Of a DNA stretch of 64,000 nt, positions 26,152 through 39,000 are shown one piece after another. Both the position numbers and the translations under genes were made by a program. Each line of letters starts with the position of its first letter. The first letter of the stretch is position 1. This DNA is from Serinus canaria (taxonomy: Eukaryota > Chordata > Aves > Passeriformes > Fringillidae): NCBI RefSeq assembly GCF_022539315.1, contig NC_066316.1, positions 66,011,994 through 66,075,993 of the forward strand, read 5' to 3'. A model generated the notes under the pieces. That model was not told the DNA's origin. It ran no database searches and was given only the letters and a program-made list of their open reading frames with translations.

Positions 26152-26162
26152 CCGCGGTGAGT
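26152..26162 (+). other. alternative 5' splice site candidate
   Basis: CACCGCG|GTGAGTAC, with GT at 26157-26158. The intron side GTGAGT is a good consensus. It could end an alternative first exon about 300 bases after the main candidate. Confidence 0.3.
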
Positions 26163-26429
26163 ACGGGGCTCCGCGCCTCGCCGGGGTCCCCCGGGGGCGG
26201 GTGAGGTGTGGAGGGTGCCCTGCCGCTCTTGGGGCTCCCTCCTTGGCGGCTCTGCTCCGCACCGTGCTGGGACCGGGCCACGGAGGGCGCGGTGCCCCCC
26301 GTACGCCCCGGGTACTGCCCGCTGCTGCTCCTCGGTTTTGGCCACGTCTGTAGGGGCTGTCAGCGCCGTCCGGTGTTTGGGGCGCCGCGGTGCCACCGAT
26401 CGGACACGAGGACGGAGCTCCGCCAGGCG

Positions 26430-26440
26430 CCTCACCTGCG
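26430..26440 (-). other. 5' splice site candidate on the - strand
   Basis: Read on the - strand this is CTCCGCAG|GTGAGGC, with the donor GT at 26435-26434. It fits the consensus well. It would suit a divergent or antisense transcript from the same CpG island, which are common at bidirectional promoters. Confidence 0.28.
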
Positions 26441-26640
26441 GAGAGGAGCGCCCAGGTGCTGCGCCCTGGGGGAGCAGAGCGGAGCCCCGGCCGGTGCCCC
26501 GGCACCGCAGCGAGAGGGTGCCCGCGGCTCCCCTGCCCGCTCCCCGTCCTGCATGCTCCGTCCTCCCGCGCTGCAGAGGGCTCCGGTGCGAAAACGCTTG
26601 TCCCTTAGGGAAGCGTAATGTTTGTAAAATGTTTGCTATC

Positions 26641-28149
26641 AATTAGCGGGTGGCTCCGCTCTGCTCGGGTTTGCGCACGGCTAACTCCGCTCAGGCAGGG
26701 GCTCAGCTCCGGCTCCCAAATGCTAGGAACACCGTGCAAGGGGCTTTTTGTTCTCCTAGACTGCCTGGTGCGATTTGTGGGAAACACATATGAAAGCATA
26801 CAGTTGCTGGCGATTTTTAAGTGGACTTTGGTAAATCACTGAAATTTAATTTCTTACTTCTACTGTGTGTACTTTGGCAATGATCTCACTGTGTTTTACA
26901 TCCTGGGTATGATAACTCCGCCGTTGAAGTCAATGGCAAAACTCCCAATTGACTTCAGAGGAAGGCATTTATGGTCAATATGGAAAGAAAGGGACTGGGC
27001 AGAAGATGGAGAGATGGCAAAGCAAAAGAGATGTAGAAAAGAAACTTCCTCTTAGAAGCTAGCTCTCTAACCAAAGAGTTTTAGCAGCGTCAGGATTGTC
27101 TTCTAGATTTTCATTGCCATTTTGCACTGGAGAATACTGGAATTATTTCTTGATATGTTGGAAATCAAGTGGTCTGAATCCCATTTTTTTACCCATAGAC
27201 TTTATAACATATTACTTAGTAACTGATACTTTTCGCAGTATATCTTTTTTCTCACTAAGAAGTTGGAAGCAGTCGGAGACATTTAGATGGGCTCTTATTG
27301 ACTTCAGTGGCCTGTGGAACGGGCCCAGAAAGGCTCAGAGAAGTAACAAGAGAACTGTAGTACAGTTTGTAAGGAAAGGTGTTGCATAAGCATTTAACTC
27401 ATGAACACCCTCCCTCTAGAGAGGAGAAAATCTAAATGTACATTAATTTTTTATCCCATTTTATCCAACTCTTTCACAGCACAGATACAAACAAGAAAGA
27501 ATGCTTCTGATTAATAATTAAAATGCCCATATTCATATGGATTACAAAGAAGATTTTATGCAAAAAAAATTCCATTAGCAAATGGAAGTTCTAGTTCACA
27601 GAACGTCCTCCGTTCAGTGCAGTATTTAGATTGGGAGCAGTCAGATATATAATGAAGCACCAAATACAAATATTGATATTCAAATGGCAAAAGCTCGACT
27701 TATTCCTGTAACCTGACTAACCACTCTCAACTGCTTGGAATGTCTTAAAAAGGAAAGTGTGATTTAATTTGTTTTTTCCAAATCTGAGTGTTGAAAGAAC
27801 CCCCAAGCACCCCTACATGCTGAATTTGGTCAAAAAACTTAGCAAGTATCAGAAATATGTCCATGCTCATGAACAATGTGACTATTACAGTGATAGGTGT
27901 GTTGGGGAGCACTGGCTGGATGCCAGGAATTCACCAAAACTGTGTTATCACTGTTTTCCTCAGCCAAACATGGAAGAGAAAACGTAACAAAAAGCTCATG
28001 GGTTGAGATAAGGACAGAGGAATCACTCAGCAGCTACTGTCACATGCAAAGCAGATTCATCTTGAGGAAATTTGTTTAAAATATTACCAGAGTATAAAAA
28101 CAAGAAATAAAAGCTAAATCTTAAACATCCACCCTTCCTCTTCCCCTCT
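26641..28149. other. probable start of a long intron, no gene seen
   Basis: CpG content falls away within about 100 bases of 26640 and the sequence becomes AT-rich. Frames at 26867-27055 and 27096-27389 show no family likeness. If the donor at 25861 is used, this is the first intron. Confidence 0.55.
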
Positions 28150-29105
28150 CAGCTCCCTCTCTCACCCCTTCATTCTTCTCAGGCTTGACTTGGCACCCTA
28201 ATTATCTACCTCCTCCTTGCCAGTGGTTCTGGGGGATAAGGAATGAGGGTTGTGGTCAGTTCATCACATGTTGTCTCTGCCAGTCCTTCCTTCTCAGTAG
28301 GAGGACTCCTCACACTCTTCCCCTACTTTGGGTGGTGCTCATGCCATGGGAGATGGGGTGTCATGAATTTTTCCAACAAGTCTTCCCATGGGCTGCAGTT
28401 CATGAGCTGCTCCAGCATGGGGCCCTTCCACACGGTGTGCTCCTTCAGGGGCAGACTGTTCTGGTGTGGGCTCCCCAAAGAGGGACACTACTCCAGAGTG
28501 GAGTCCTCCCTCCATAGAACCACAGGTCCTGTCAGAAGCCTGCTCCAGCATGAGCTTCCCAAGGGGTCACAGCCTCCTCTGAGCATCCACCAGCTCTGGC
28601 ACAGGCTCCTCCAAGGGCTGCAGGTGGATCTCTGCTCTGCCATGGACCTCTCTGGGCTACAGGGGCACAGATGCCTCCCCACGGTCTGCACCAAGGGCTG
28701 AAGGGAAATCTCTGCTCTGGCACCTGGAGCACCTCCTCTGCTGTATTGCACTAAATAGTTTATTCAGTTGTTTTGCACTGGGGTCAATCTTACACTCCTC
28801 CCACTCCCTCTTCACTGACCTTGGTGTCTGCAGAACTATTGCTTTCGCATGTTCTCAGTCCTCTCTGTGAATGCAGTTTCTGTTGCTCACTCCTCACTCT
28901 GGCTGCAATTTCTGTTGCTCAGGGTCTTTTTCTCCCTCCTTAAACCCAGAAGTGCTGCCTCCATTGCTGATGGTGCTCAGCCTTGGTCAGCAGCAGGTCT
29001 GTCTTGGAGCCGGCTGGCATCAGCTCTGTAGGACACTGGGAAGCTTCTGGCAGCTTCTCACAGAAGGCACCCCTGTAGCCTCCACCACTAACAAAACAAA
29101 ATACA
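28150..29105 (+). mobile_element. avian ERV-L-type internal-region relic
   Basis: A GC-richer block of short recurring phrases: TGCTCCAGCATGGG, GGGCTGCAGGTGGATCTCTG, CACCTGGAGCACCTCCTC, TTCACTGACCTTGGTGTCTG, GTCTTGGAGCCGGCTGGCAT and GCAGCTTCTCACAGAAGGCACC. These match, from memory, a very common bird repeat found in the 3' internal part of ERV-L-like endogenous retroviruses. Neither flank carries a recognisable LTR and no gag, pol or env frame is visible, so it is an isolated decayed fragment. The frames at 28185-28517, 28243-28701 and 28488-28751 are low-complexity readings of these phrases. The family assignment is likely, but the exact subfamily is not determined. Confidence 0.75.
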
Positions 29106-30639
29106 AGAAGAAAAAGCCCTTCTCATTTATGGTCCAATAATGATGTTTCCCTTTTAAGTACGACTTTGTGGTAAGAGGCAAATATAAAAGCAAGGTTTGA
29201 AGTGCTGCATCTCTTGTGCAGCTTTTTTTGCAGGCATTTGGTAGAATTGTCATTGAAGTAAACTGAATGTGTCACTAATACTTAACTGTGAAAAGATTAA
29301 GATGTTCATGTTACAGTGGGAAAAAAACCCTGCAAAGTGGACAAATGCTTCACTGATTATCTTTTCTCTCCTTGCAAATCCATAGGCAAGACAGACACCT
29401 CATTCTTAAAATGTCATATTGCAGGTTTCTTTCTAATTTTGCTGTGAATTCCAATGTTTCTTTTATCATGTGCCATATATGGAAGTGGAGGGTACATATT
29501 TTATGGGACTTTCTACGGAGTAAAATTTTATTTGAGCTACTTTGTTCCTTCCTCTGTTCTCCAGTCTATCTTCTGTTTGTGAACAGGTTGTAATGCCACA
29601 ACCTGTTTTTGTTGACAAAACTTCTATTTCAAGTCAAATGTGAAAAATATGGTAATTACTTCAATATTAAGAGGTTAGGATTTTTTTTATTGGGGGGGTA
29701 TGGCGGGGTGTGATGATGGTGCTTTTTTTAGGATCCAAAGCAATGCTCCTCTTCTTTCTGTCAGCAGTTCTAAAAATGAAGATATTATTTGAATAAATCT
29801 TTGAGTTTTTCTGAGAGCCATTGTTTGGAATTCTATGGGTTTTTTTTTCATTTTGATGTTGTAGTACTTCTTCTTCAAAGATGTGTATGGACATTTAGAC
29901 AAATCCTGTGGACAGCATTTCCAAAACAGAAATTTAGGTTTTTTTAGGCTTACCTGTAACTAAAGACTTTATAAGACCTGAGTATTTAAGGCAGAGTTGA
30001 AAGAAGCCAGATAATGAAGTACCAGGAAACTCCAGAAAATGATTCTGAATAACCATTTCTCACTTTTAGCACCTATATAAATCTCATCCTGTTTTGAGGA
30101 GTAAATGCCGTTCATCTTTATTCAGATGAGTATTTCAAGATTATTTTTGCTGTCCCTTGCCTGACTCTGAAACATGTTTATAACCTTGTATTGCTATGGT
30201 TGTTAAGTGAATGCTAGCAAGCATTTACAGGTCTCTTGGTATTTGAATCTAAGAAGCAACATTACTGGGATTCTTGAAAGCCACCTAAATTTTGTTATTA
30301 CTACACCTTTAAGAACACTTTCAAAATAAATTTTTTTGTTTGTTAGACTCAGAACACATTCATCGGATAATTTATTTAGGACTATATTCTTCTATTCAAC
30401 AATTTAAGAACAAAAGCCTCCACTGTAGCTCAAATCATTCAAAATATTGGTTTTAGGTTATACATTGTACATATGGAACCTGGCATGTAAAGCAGATGGT
30501 ATGCAAAATTATGCATAGCATGTCTGGAGAGCCATACAATATCTAAATGCAGTGCAGCAGAACAAGGAAAGAATATCATGTGCAACTTAAAATATCAATC
30601 ACTGGACTATGTGTAGTCTCAGCTGTGCTTTGCTTTCAT

Positions 30640-30669
30640 ATGTGTGTGTGTATTTGTGTGTGTGTGTGT
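30640..30669. repeat. (TG)n microsatellite
   Basis: About 30 bases of TG units with one TATT interruption. Its complement is a CA repeat, the commonest vertebrate dinucleotide microsatellite. Confidence 0.88.
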
Positions 30670-31008
30670 TCAATTTTCTCTTATGGCAACCAGGACATTT
30701 CCTTGATAAAATGATCTTCCTTAGAAAAGCATGCAGACTGAAATTATATGCTACTGGCTAAATGAAATAAAAAGATGGAAATAGAAGAAAAACTAGCTTA
30801 GTTCTGTTTGGGTGCAGAGCACAAATGCATGGAAAATAAAAAAAATAAAATCAAGAACAGAAATTTCAATCCTTTAAGGCTAATGGCCAGACATCACTTA
30901 CTACCAGGACTGTGTTTTTCTCTGTTATTTATGGTCTTGGTTTGCCCAACACAGCAATAGCACTTAACTGTACTTCTATCCTGTTGCATAAATACTGTGT
31001 TAGATCCA

Positions 31009-31037
31009 CTCCCTCTCTCTCTCTCCCTCTCTCTCTC
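31009..31037. repeat. (CT)n microsatellite
   Basis: About 29 bases of CT units with CCC interruptions. Confidence 0.88.
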
Positions 31038-32585
31038 AAGTATTACAAGTTTGTAAGGACAATTTTTTTTTACTGAACAAACAAGCATTACTGTGCATTG
31101 TTAACACAATCAGATGAAATGCTAATTGCAGAAAGATTCACATCAGCAAAACCCTTAAATAAATATTAGTCTTTAAGCATGTTCTGACCTCAAGGGGACC
31201 TAATCACATTTTGTTGAACAAAAATGCTTTTGTGATCAATGACCATGAAAGGTAATAATTTTCCCAAGTTTATTCAATTGTATAAATCTGTGGTTATAAA
31301 ATTTTGTCAGCACTTTAATTTTCAGGGGAAAATCTTTAAATATTGTTACTTTTTCTTTTAATGTTTTATACACTTTAGAAGTACTGGAAGCAATTAACTG
31401 TTTTTAAATGGGTTGCACAGCTGTACTCTTTCATATTTCTAGTCAAAATGAACTTTTGTAGATACGATGTGAAGGATGACGTTTATAATGAAGGACTACC
31501 GCAAAGTGATCTTTACATGTAAAAATGAACTAACGTTGCTCAAGGTAGACTTTAACTGCCAATTCTGTTAGATTCAGACATTTTTAAAGAAGACAAGTTG
31601 AAGGAGTGTCTCCATGGGTAAACTGTTGAATATCCCCAAACAAAGCATTTTTAAGGTACCTGAGTTGATATACATTGTTTCACACTACGAAATAAGTAAA
31701 CAAATAAGTAGATAATTCCTGTACTTTTTGTTCACTAACCCTCCTCGTCCTTAGGCATTTTATTTTTTGCAACAGTGTTGATTGAGAAAATACAGCTCAG
31801 TGTCTGGGGGACTAAAGGAACACATTTGTCCTCATACATTACAGAACAGTGTCTAACAATTTATTCCCCTTTCGGAAATGAAAGAACTTTTATCCATTCA
31901 AATCACTGTAATACAATCTTGTATTATAATGGCTTGAACAATCTTGACTGCACACAGTTGCTGGAGTCTCCAAAGGACTGTCATAAATAAAGCTATTAGA
32001 CTGTATTATAGCAGACACACATTCAGAGTCTACCAAAGGATGACAGAATTTTACATTGCAGCAGAAAATGGTAAAAAGTGTCTGCAAATTACCAAAAATT
32101 ATTGGCAAAAGGACTTAATAAACTGATTTATAATACATATATATGTGCTAACTTTTTTAGAGTGTGCAAATGCAACATTAATAATAATGAATTAATTCTT
32201 TGTAGAATTAAGTGAAAAATGAGATGGCAAATAAGGGATTTGTCCTCTACAACAAGTGTTTAAGCTTGCTCAGCAGAGTGTAAACTTTCTGCACTAAATG
32301 ATGGACATTCAACTTACATCAAAACCTCCCTTTCCAACCTGACATTGCTGCTGTGATGACAGCCTTAGAAAACTGGCATCTCTTGAGAGATAAGTCACTT
32401 TACATCAAGGGAAATGGATTTACACTGCATCCTGGATTCTTTGCAGACAGGTTTGTTTTTATTTTTCCTCTTACTTTTTTAGAAAGCATGACATTTGCCA
32501 GGTATGAAGACAAAAATGAGTTTGGCAAAACCCTGAATGAACTTAGAAATAAATTTGGAAATGGTGGAGACATAGAAAAATGAAG

Positions 32586-32588
<3 letters not shown>

Positions 32589-32630
<42 letters not shown>
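32589..32630. repeat. perfect (AT)21 microsatellite
   Basis: Twenty-one uninterrupted AT units, fully self-complementary. It is the cleanest microsatellite in the window and likely to vary in length between individuals. Confidence 0.95.
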
Positions 32631-32634
<4 letters not shown>

Positions 32635-33191
32635 GATGTGTTATGTTGTTGGTTTGGTTTTTTTTCAAGAGAAGGAAAATTGCACTTTTTTATGAAAAGA
32701 TCCCTAAGACAGAAGTAAGACATAAAAGAAGTGCAACTGAGGTTAAAAATAAAATTATGAAAGTTGAGTTATCTAACATGTTCTGGCCACGGGAGAAGTA
32801 ACTAAAGCTGACATAACGACAGGATGGGAGCCTCAAAAGAAGACTAAAACCAGAAAATAACCATTTCCCATGTTGGAAATCCAGATGGCCCTAACAGATT
32901 TTGTGTGCATTTGTATACACATTTATCTGTGTGTATACATGTGCATACATATATACTTTTTCTCTTTTAATATCCAAATCATTAAAATCTTTGTTACTGA
33001 CTGATTTCCTCATCCCAACAGGGATTTGCTGGTCCTTCTTTCTGTCTGACCATGAAGTTACAGAGGAAGATTTGACACCACAGTAAATAGCTGAGAGTGG
33101 TTAAATTGTTTCCTGAAGGTAAAACAGTAGGGTCCAATGGTTCTCCTGCAGAATGTTTTAAACCCAAGGCTATAAATAAGAGGCAGTGCTG

Positions 33192-33288
33192 TCAAAGCAA
33201 AACAAGCAAAAAACAACTACAAAAAAAAAAAAACAGCAAAAAACCCCCAGCCAACCAAGCAACCAAGCAAACAAATAAAACCAAAAAA
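33192..33288 (+). repeat. A-rich low-complexity tract with CCAAG units
   Basis: A stretch of A runs separated by single C or G bases, including an A13 run and AACCAAGC-type units at about 33251-33275. It may be a decayed retroelement tail or simple slippage. No element body was recognised before it. Confidence 0.75.
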
Positions 33289-36017
33289 GTAATCAAATCC
33301 TGAAAAAGGAGGAAACAAAATGAATCTTTACTTCAGTGTCTGAAGCCAGTGTTACATTTTGTCCTGAAAAACATGAATCTGAAAGATATTTTGCCAACTA
33401 CAGGCTAGTGCCACCTACAATCTCATTCAAGGTCTTCTTGTTTAAACTTGAAAAATCAACTACTGTCTTATACTGGAGAAATAAAAAAATATTTTCTCTG
33501 AATGTAATGTGGAGCTCTTAAGAAAACTGAAGATGACAGTGGAGCAGAGGAGTATTTCATACAGCATTTTATTTAATACAGTAAATAGATATACCATTTT
33601 TTCATATAAAATTTTGAAGTTGAAAAGATTGTTGAATGGATTGAGTGGAACTAACATTGTCATGATGTCAGAAGGAAGATCTGAGGAAAATTATTTTAGA
33701 TAATTTGCTGCTACATATCCTCACATTTGTAAGTGCCGTTTAAGTATAAATAATGTCAGAAGTGGCAGCAAATCCTTCCTCTTTATAATTCCACATTCCT
33801 GCCTCTTGTAAAAGGATTAATCTCAAATCTAAAGTAAACCAGATTTGCAGCAGGAAAAAAGTCTGCCAATGTAGAATCTATCAGTATAGTCAAACAACAT
33901 GTCTTTATTTGTCTTCTGGTGGAAAATTACATTCCTGAGTGGTGATGCAGAATCTGCATAAAATAATCTATTATGATCTTTTTGGCAAATAATTCTGAAA
34001 AAGAAAATATGACTGATAAGGTTTTTACCAACCACAGAGTTTCACTCAGAGGTAGAAAAGTTTTAAGAACTAGTGAAAAATTTGTCCTGGCATCAGAAGT
34101 TCTCAGCTTGCATATGAAAAATTCCTGGTTAGCAATGACATTGCTAGCTATTCTTTTGGTGCTTTCTGAACTAAAAATGAAATTCGCTTCCTTCAGGTAT
34201 GGCAAAAAACCATGGGCTTCAAAAAGTCAAGCTGCAACTGCAGAAAATGGAGCTCAGGCCTTTGTTCTGATGTGCCTGAAAACATATTGCATTTCTCTGG
34301 TTGCTTTCCCAGCAGCTCCTTCAGGACTGCTCCCTGCCTGAAGTAGATTTAGGTGAGCACGAAGCATCAGCTCTTTCCTCCCTTCTGTATTGGACCTACA
34401 GTGCTGTAACTGCCCTTGCTTCCCTCCTGGTGGCAAACAAAGGGACTATTTATGGTGCAGGTGCCTCAGAGAGGTTTTTGTATGTCTCCACCTTCCACAA
34501 CTTAATAGCAAGGAACAACAAAGGATGAATTCGATGGCAGAAGCTTTACTTGTGAGCATTATCCTTGAACAGAAATTATCTTCTTTAACAAAAATGGATT
34601 GAAAAGATTTATCTGTCATTAAGATTCGTCATTTCTTCTTTTGCAACAGAACACACTAGAAACTTTTGCTTTGTTTGTTTCAGAAACAGAGAGTATATAA
34701 GTAGTTTTAAAGATAGCGTGTAATTTTCTTTTATTTTCCACTATTCTTTTTTTGTGGAAGAAGGAAAGTATTTCAACAAGAAAAAGAAGAGAAAGATGAG
34801 AAAGGGATAAAAATATTTTCTAAACTTTCAAACAATTTCTTTTTTACAAAAAGCAATTATATATGAAAAATGCCTCCTTGTCATTCACCACTTTGAAAGA
34901 ATCTGTATTAAATTTTAAAAATCAAATTTTCAAATGTCAATTCAGAATGGATCAAAACTTCTTATCACAAAAGTCTTGTCTTTGAAGATATTTCAGTCAG
35001 GTCTCAAGTAAAACTTGAAGCTGGCTCAAATTTCTTTGAAATTTAGGTTTTTCTGACATATAAGTTAATTTAAAATTAAGCTGTCTGTAAAAAAGACATA
35101 TTTTCATACATTTTCTGTGCACTGTGATAATATATTAATTAAAAGGTATATTTTTCATTTTCTTAATCTATAAGGTGATTATCTTCTGAAAATAAGAAAA
35201 AAGTAAAAAATCTGAAAGACGTCCCCAAAATACTGACATGAGGTTCTTGATCTGTCCCTAATAAAATTTTTTTTTCTTCTGAGATTTTAAAGATTTTAAG
35301 CTTACTTTTTCAACTTCAGGAAAAAGCATTTGAAAAGTTCCAAATATTTTTCCTGATGGGAAGAATAATCCCTGTCCTGTTTCTGAGCATACACAACATT
35401 GTGTAGACCATGGGTTCAGGCTAATGGACAAAATAGAACTATTAGGGAGGTAACTGGGTGATTTCTTTGAAAGGTACTTGCTTAGTGGAGGTTGATTATT
35501 TTATTCCTGGTAATGCAGCTCATACATTAAGGAAAACTTCAGGTGAGATGAGAAAGAAAGAGTAAAGGAAGCGTGTCTTTGCCGTAACTAAAGACAGCAG
35601 TGAGTGGGAAATTAAGTCTGTCTTTTTAAAAACTTTTAAGAGGAAAATGCCCTACAGCTGAACAATATATAGGCTCAGGATGTATGCTTAAAATGTGGCT
35701 AAAAGCTTAGTGCGCAGCTGGGAGAAAGAAATCTGCTTTACTTGGTGTGGTGTGTGAGCACCTTGAGCTGCTTGGGTGTTGTTTATGTGAGCTGACACGT
35801 GTCAGTAAGTGGTGCTTACAGGCCAGACAGCTGCCTGCAGAGCCGGCTGTGCAGCAGCACCAGAGCACTGGGTCAATATGGGAAGCACAGCACGGAGAGG
35901 CAGCGCAAATCCCCGGCGCGCTGGTAGGCAGAAGCTGGCCACTCACGTCTGTTTATCCCCCAGGGACACAAGGGAACAGATTTGTCAGGGCTTGTCTCTT
36001 TTATTCCAGTAATTATG

Positions 36018-36073
36018 AGAGATTAATTGGGAATGTTTACTGTTGGGAGACTAATTGGGAATGTTTGTTGTTT
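36018..36073 (+). repeat. 28-bp imperfect tandem duplication
   Basis: Two neighbouring units share GAGAYTAATTGGGAATGTTT and then differ by a few bases. This is a local duplication of non-coding DNA. Confidence 0.8.
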
Positions 36074-39000
36074 ACATGTTTGTATGGCTGGGTTTTTTTC
36101 CTATTACAGCTGCATTTCTGCTCCTTGCCTGTAATTTTTATGAATAAATTGAATGATGCAAGGCCTCCCTCTAGCCTGGAGGCCAGCTAAGCATGGCCAC
36201 TTCCATATGGTTAAGCTCCCTTAGCCTCCCAAGCACAGGCTGCATCTAGCCTGCCTCTTGGGAAAAGCCCCAGAGCTGGGCTAGTGCCCTAGCTGTGCTC
36301 GGGAAACCCTTGGGAGACAGCTGGTCAAGTAGACGAGATCAAAAGAGAGTCAGGGCCTGCCCTGACATTTTATGTTCTAGGAAAAAAAATAGTTTCAGGG
36401 CATGAATTCATGCCCTACTATAATTTAACTCATTTCCATAGATGTAATCTTAGTATTATTTAGGTCAGTGTGACTCCAAACACATAGATGCTGTTTATTC
36501 ACTTTGCTTGCTAGGAATGAATGAGCTCAGTTGATTTAAATGGTGCTACTACAGCACAGCATAATATTTATACAAATAGTCTAACAGGGGCTTAATATTT
36601 GTTTGTAACCAGCCATTAACTGTGGAATATGTAATAATATTCTGAAAGCAGGGGAAGATTTGAATGTGGTAAATTGTTTTAGAAAATACTGGTTATTCCT
36701 CTACATACTTTTCTGAATCACTTATAGTTACATTTCTTATATGCTGGGGTCATTTTATCCAGAAGTTGTTGTTTTAGGAAAGCTACTATCTATTTACAGT
36801 GTGTTTGTTTTCAGAAATTTGTATAGTGCTGAAAAAATCTGGTTTTTCAGAGGTACAAAAAATTGAGGGTACTAGCACTTCTTTTAAAAGATGCTTTGCT
36901 AATTTTTGCCAAGAAGGCAAACTGACACAAAAATCTTTATTTGGTGATTATTGGTATTCTTTGTGTCATGAAAACAAAAATAATGACAAATTTAGGGCAG
37001 AATCTCAGAAATCAAACTCCTTTAAGCTTTAAAATATACACCTTTTAGCTAGCTGGAAATTATGCTTAGACAGGATATTTTAGACAGTTTTAATATGTAG
37101 TTGAATGGCAGTGGGCTAATTACAGAAGAAAAATTATATTTAATTTAGTTGTGGGGGAAAATATATTTAATTTAGAGTGACTTATAACAAATTTTTATTT
37201 CTTGATATTTAACATCACTGTGCCTCTTTTGCAATGTCTACAAGTCATCTTTTCTAATCTTTCTTCATCTTTTATTGGTGAGATTTTGCAGGGATTTATT
37301 ATTCTTTTACTGATGCAGGATACAACAACTTCAAAACAGTGAATATTAGTCTGGGTGTGGATACATTGAAATTCTGCCTAGAAGAGACTCTACTTCTCAG
37401 CACAGTCCTACAATATCAGTTTTGTGGTTCATGAGTTTCATATGTAAATTACAGTGCTCTTGGGGGAAAGGTGCCTATCAGAGAGCTAATAATAATCAAT
37501 GATAAAATAATTGCCTTCAAATGCTGTGACCCCAGGTGTAGGGGAAGACTGAATCTCACAGTGAAGGTCATGAGGTCCCAGTGCCTACTCTGGACATTAC
37601 TTCCAGTTAGGGTTTCAGCAAGCTGCATTTAATACCTCTGGAGGTTTCAAATTAGGAGAAAGAACAAATCTAAATATTTTAGTCATTTCTTTCTCTAAGT
37701 GATGCTTTTAGTGAGTTTCAAGGAGTCTGATTTAATTATTGCACAAGCACATATATAATGAACTTGATGTATCCAACTTTAAAAAAGCCCTGTATCTGAA
37801 TCTGATAAATAGGCAGTGGCCAAATATCAGTTTCATTGTTCAGTAGGAGTTATTAGGCTTGACCAACAAAGAAGTGAAGACTATTTAGAAACTTGAAACT
37901 TAACAAAGCATACCAGGATTTTTAGTTTAGCTTAGTTTGGAAGTTGAGATGATATATATATAAGTCACTTACTTTGTTTAGTGAAATCACTGAGTTCCCT
38001 AAAATTCTTCATGCTTGGAAAATTATGTGCAGCTTGCAACTCCATGAATATATTTAGAAACAGTAGGGTAGCAGCAGATATTGAAAGATGCCTTGTAAAA
38101 ATTTGAGAGAGGTACTGTGCGATTATTCATGATATGCATCTGCTTATTGATTTCTAATTTATAATTTAATATATATTGTGCATACTCTCACCTAAATAGA
38201 AAAGAATTTTTTCTCTTGGTATGGCATGTAATGATTTAGGAGATCTGAGAGTTTTCTAAAAAGTTTAAGTTATTTATCAGTGATACTTAAAAAGGAATAG
38301 TTAAGTAAGTAGATCTAAAGCCGGCCTGGAGCTTCTTTGGTGTGTGTCTGAAGCATGTCTTCTAACTACAACTGTAATTCGTGATCTAAAGAGCATCCTG
38401 CTCCTTGCATCCTGCTGTAATGCCTCTGGTGCCTCTGCCTTTATCTCTTCCTTCCCTTCAGTTCGGTCTGCAGGGATGATAGCTCTCAGTGGATGAATAC
38501 AACTCATGCAGTCCTGAAAAAGAGGGATTCATACCAAGCAGTTGCTAATGGATAGTGAAGTAGTAGCCAGCCTCAAATCTGGGTCAGACAAAGAATTTAC
38601 CACAAGTTTGAGATTTCTTGAGGTGCCTTTCTTTCAAAGATGAAGCTTTTTTCTTCAGCCTGTTTCTCGGAAAAAGATCCAAATTAAGATCCAGCTTTGC
38701 AATCGCTTTGCAGATTGCTTCATATCAGTGCATTTTTCAGCAATAAATTGTCTATTAAATATTTCAGTTCATTTGACAAAGGTACTTTGAGCAGATGTTA
38801 GGCTGAAACATTCAGGGAGAAAGATCATAACACATTTGGTGACAATGTGGTACTGGTGCCAATAGCTTCCTATAAGCTGTGAAAAAAACAGATGTTATTC
38901 TGGCCAAAATTGTGCCTTCCTCTCGACTGCTTTCAGCAGGGTGCAGGCCTGACTCTGACCCCCACTCCCTGAATTGACCTTGAAGCTGCTGTTGCAGTGA

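Larger units (their letters stand above)
24040..26640. promoter_or_regulatory. large CpG island, probable promoter and first exon of an unidentified gene
   Basis: A patch at 24040-24320 and a main body from about 24720 to 26640 are strongly G+C-rich with CpG at or near expectation, against an AT-rich, CpG-depleted background. This is the hallmark of a constitutive or developmental vertebrate promoter. GC boxes (GGGCGG) occur near 24958 and at 25313-25318. No clear TATA box was found, as usual for CpG-island promoters. Splice-donor candidates occur on the + strand at 24767, 25861 and 26157, and on the - strand at 26435. Long frames, such as 24679-25698 (+, 339 codons) and 25788-26642 (-, 284 codons), overlap each other on both strands and read as Arg/Pro/Ala/Gly-rich. 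They look like by-products of G+C-richness. With no coding exon recognised for 37 kb downstream, a gene with a very long first intron is likely. Confidence 0.88.

Noticed and set aside
25788..26642. 284-codon open frame on the - strand
   Set aside because: Same cause as above. It runs across the best + strand donor and has no recognisable domain.
28243..28701. 152-codon frame in the ERV block
   Set aside because: It is a reading of repeated non-coding phrases of the ERV internal region, with frames open on both strands.
35747..36190. 147-codon frame on the + strand
   Set aside because: No domain, no splice context and it crosses a tandem duplication. Chance is sufficient.
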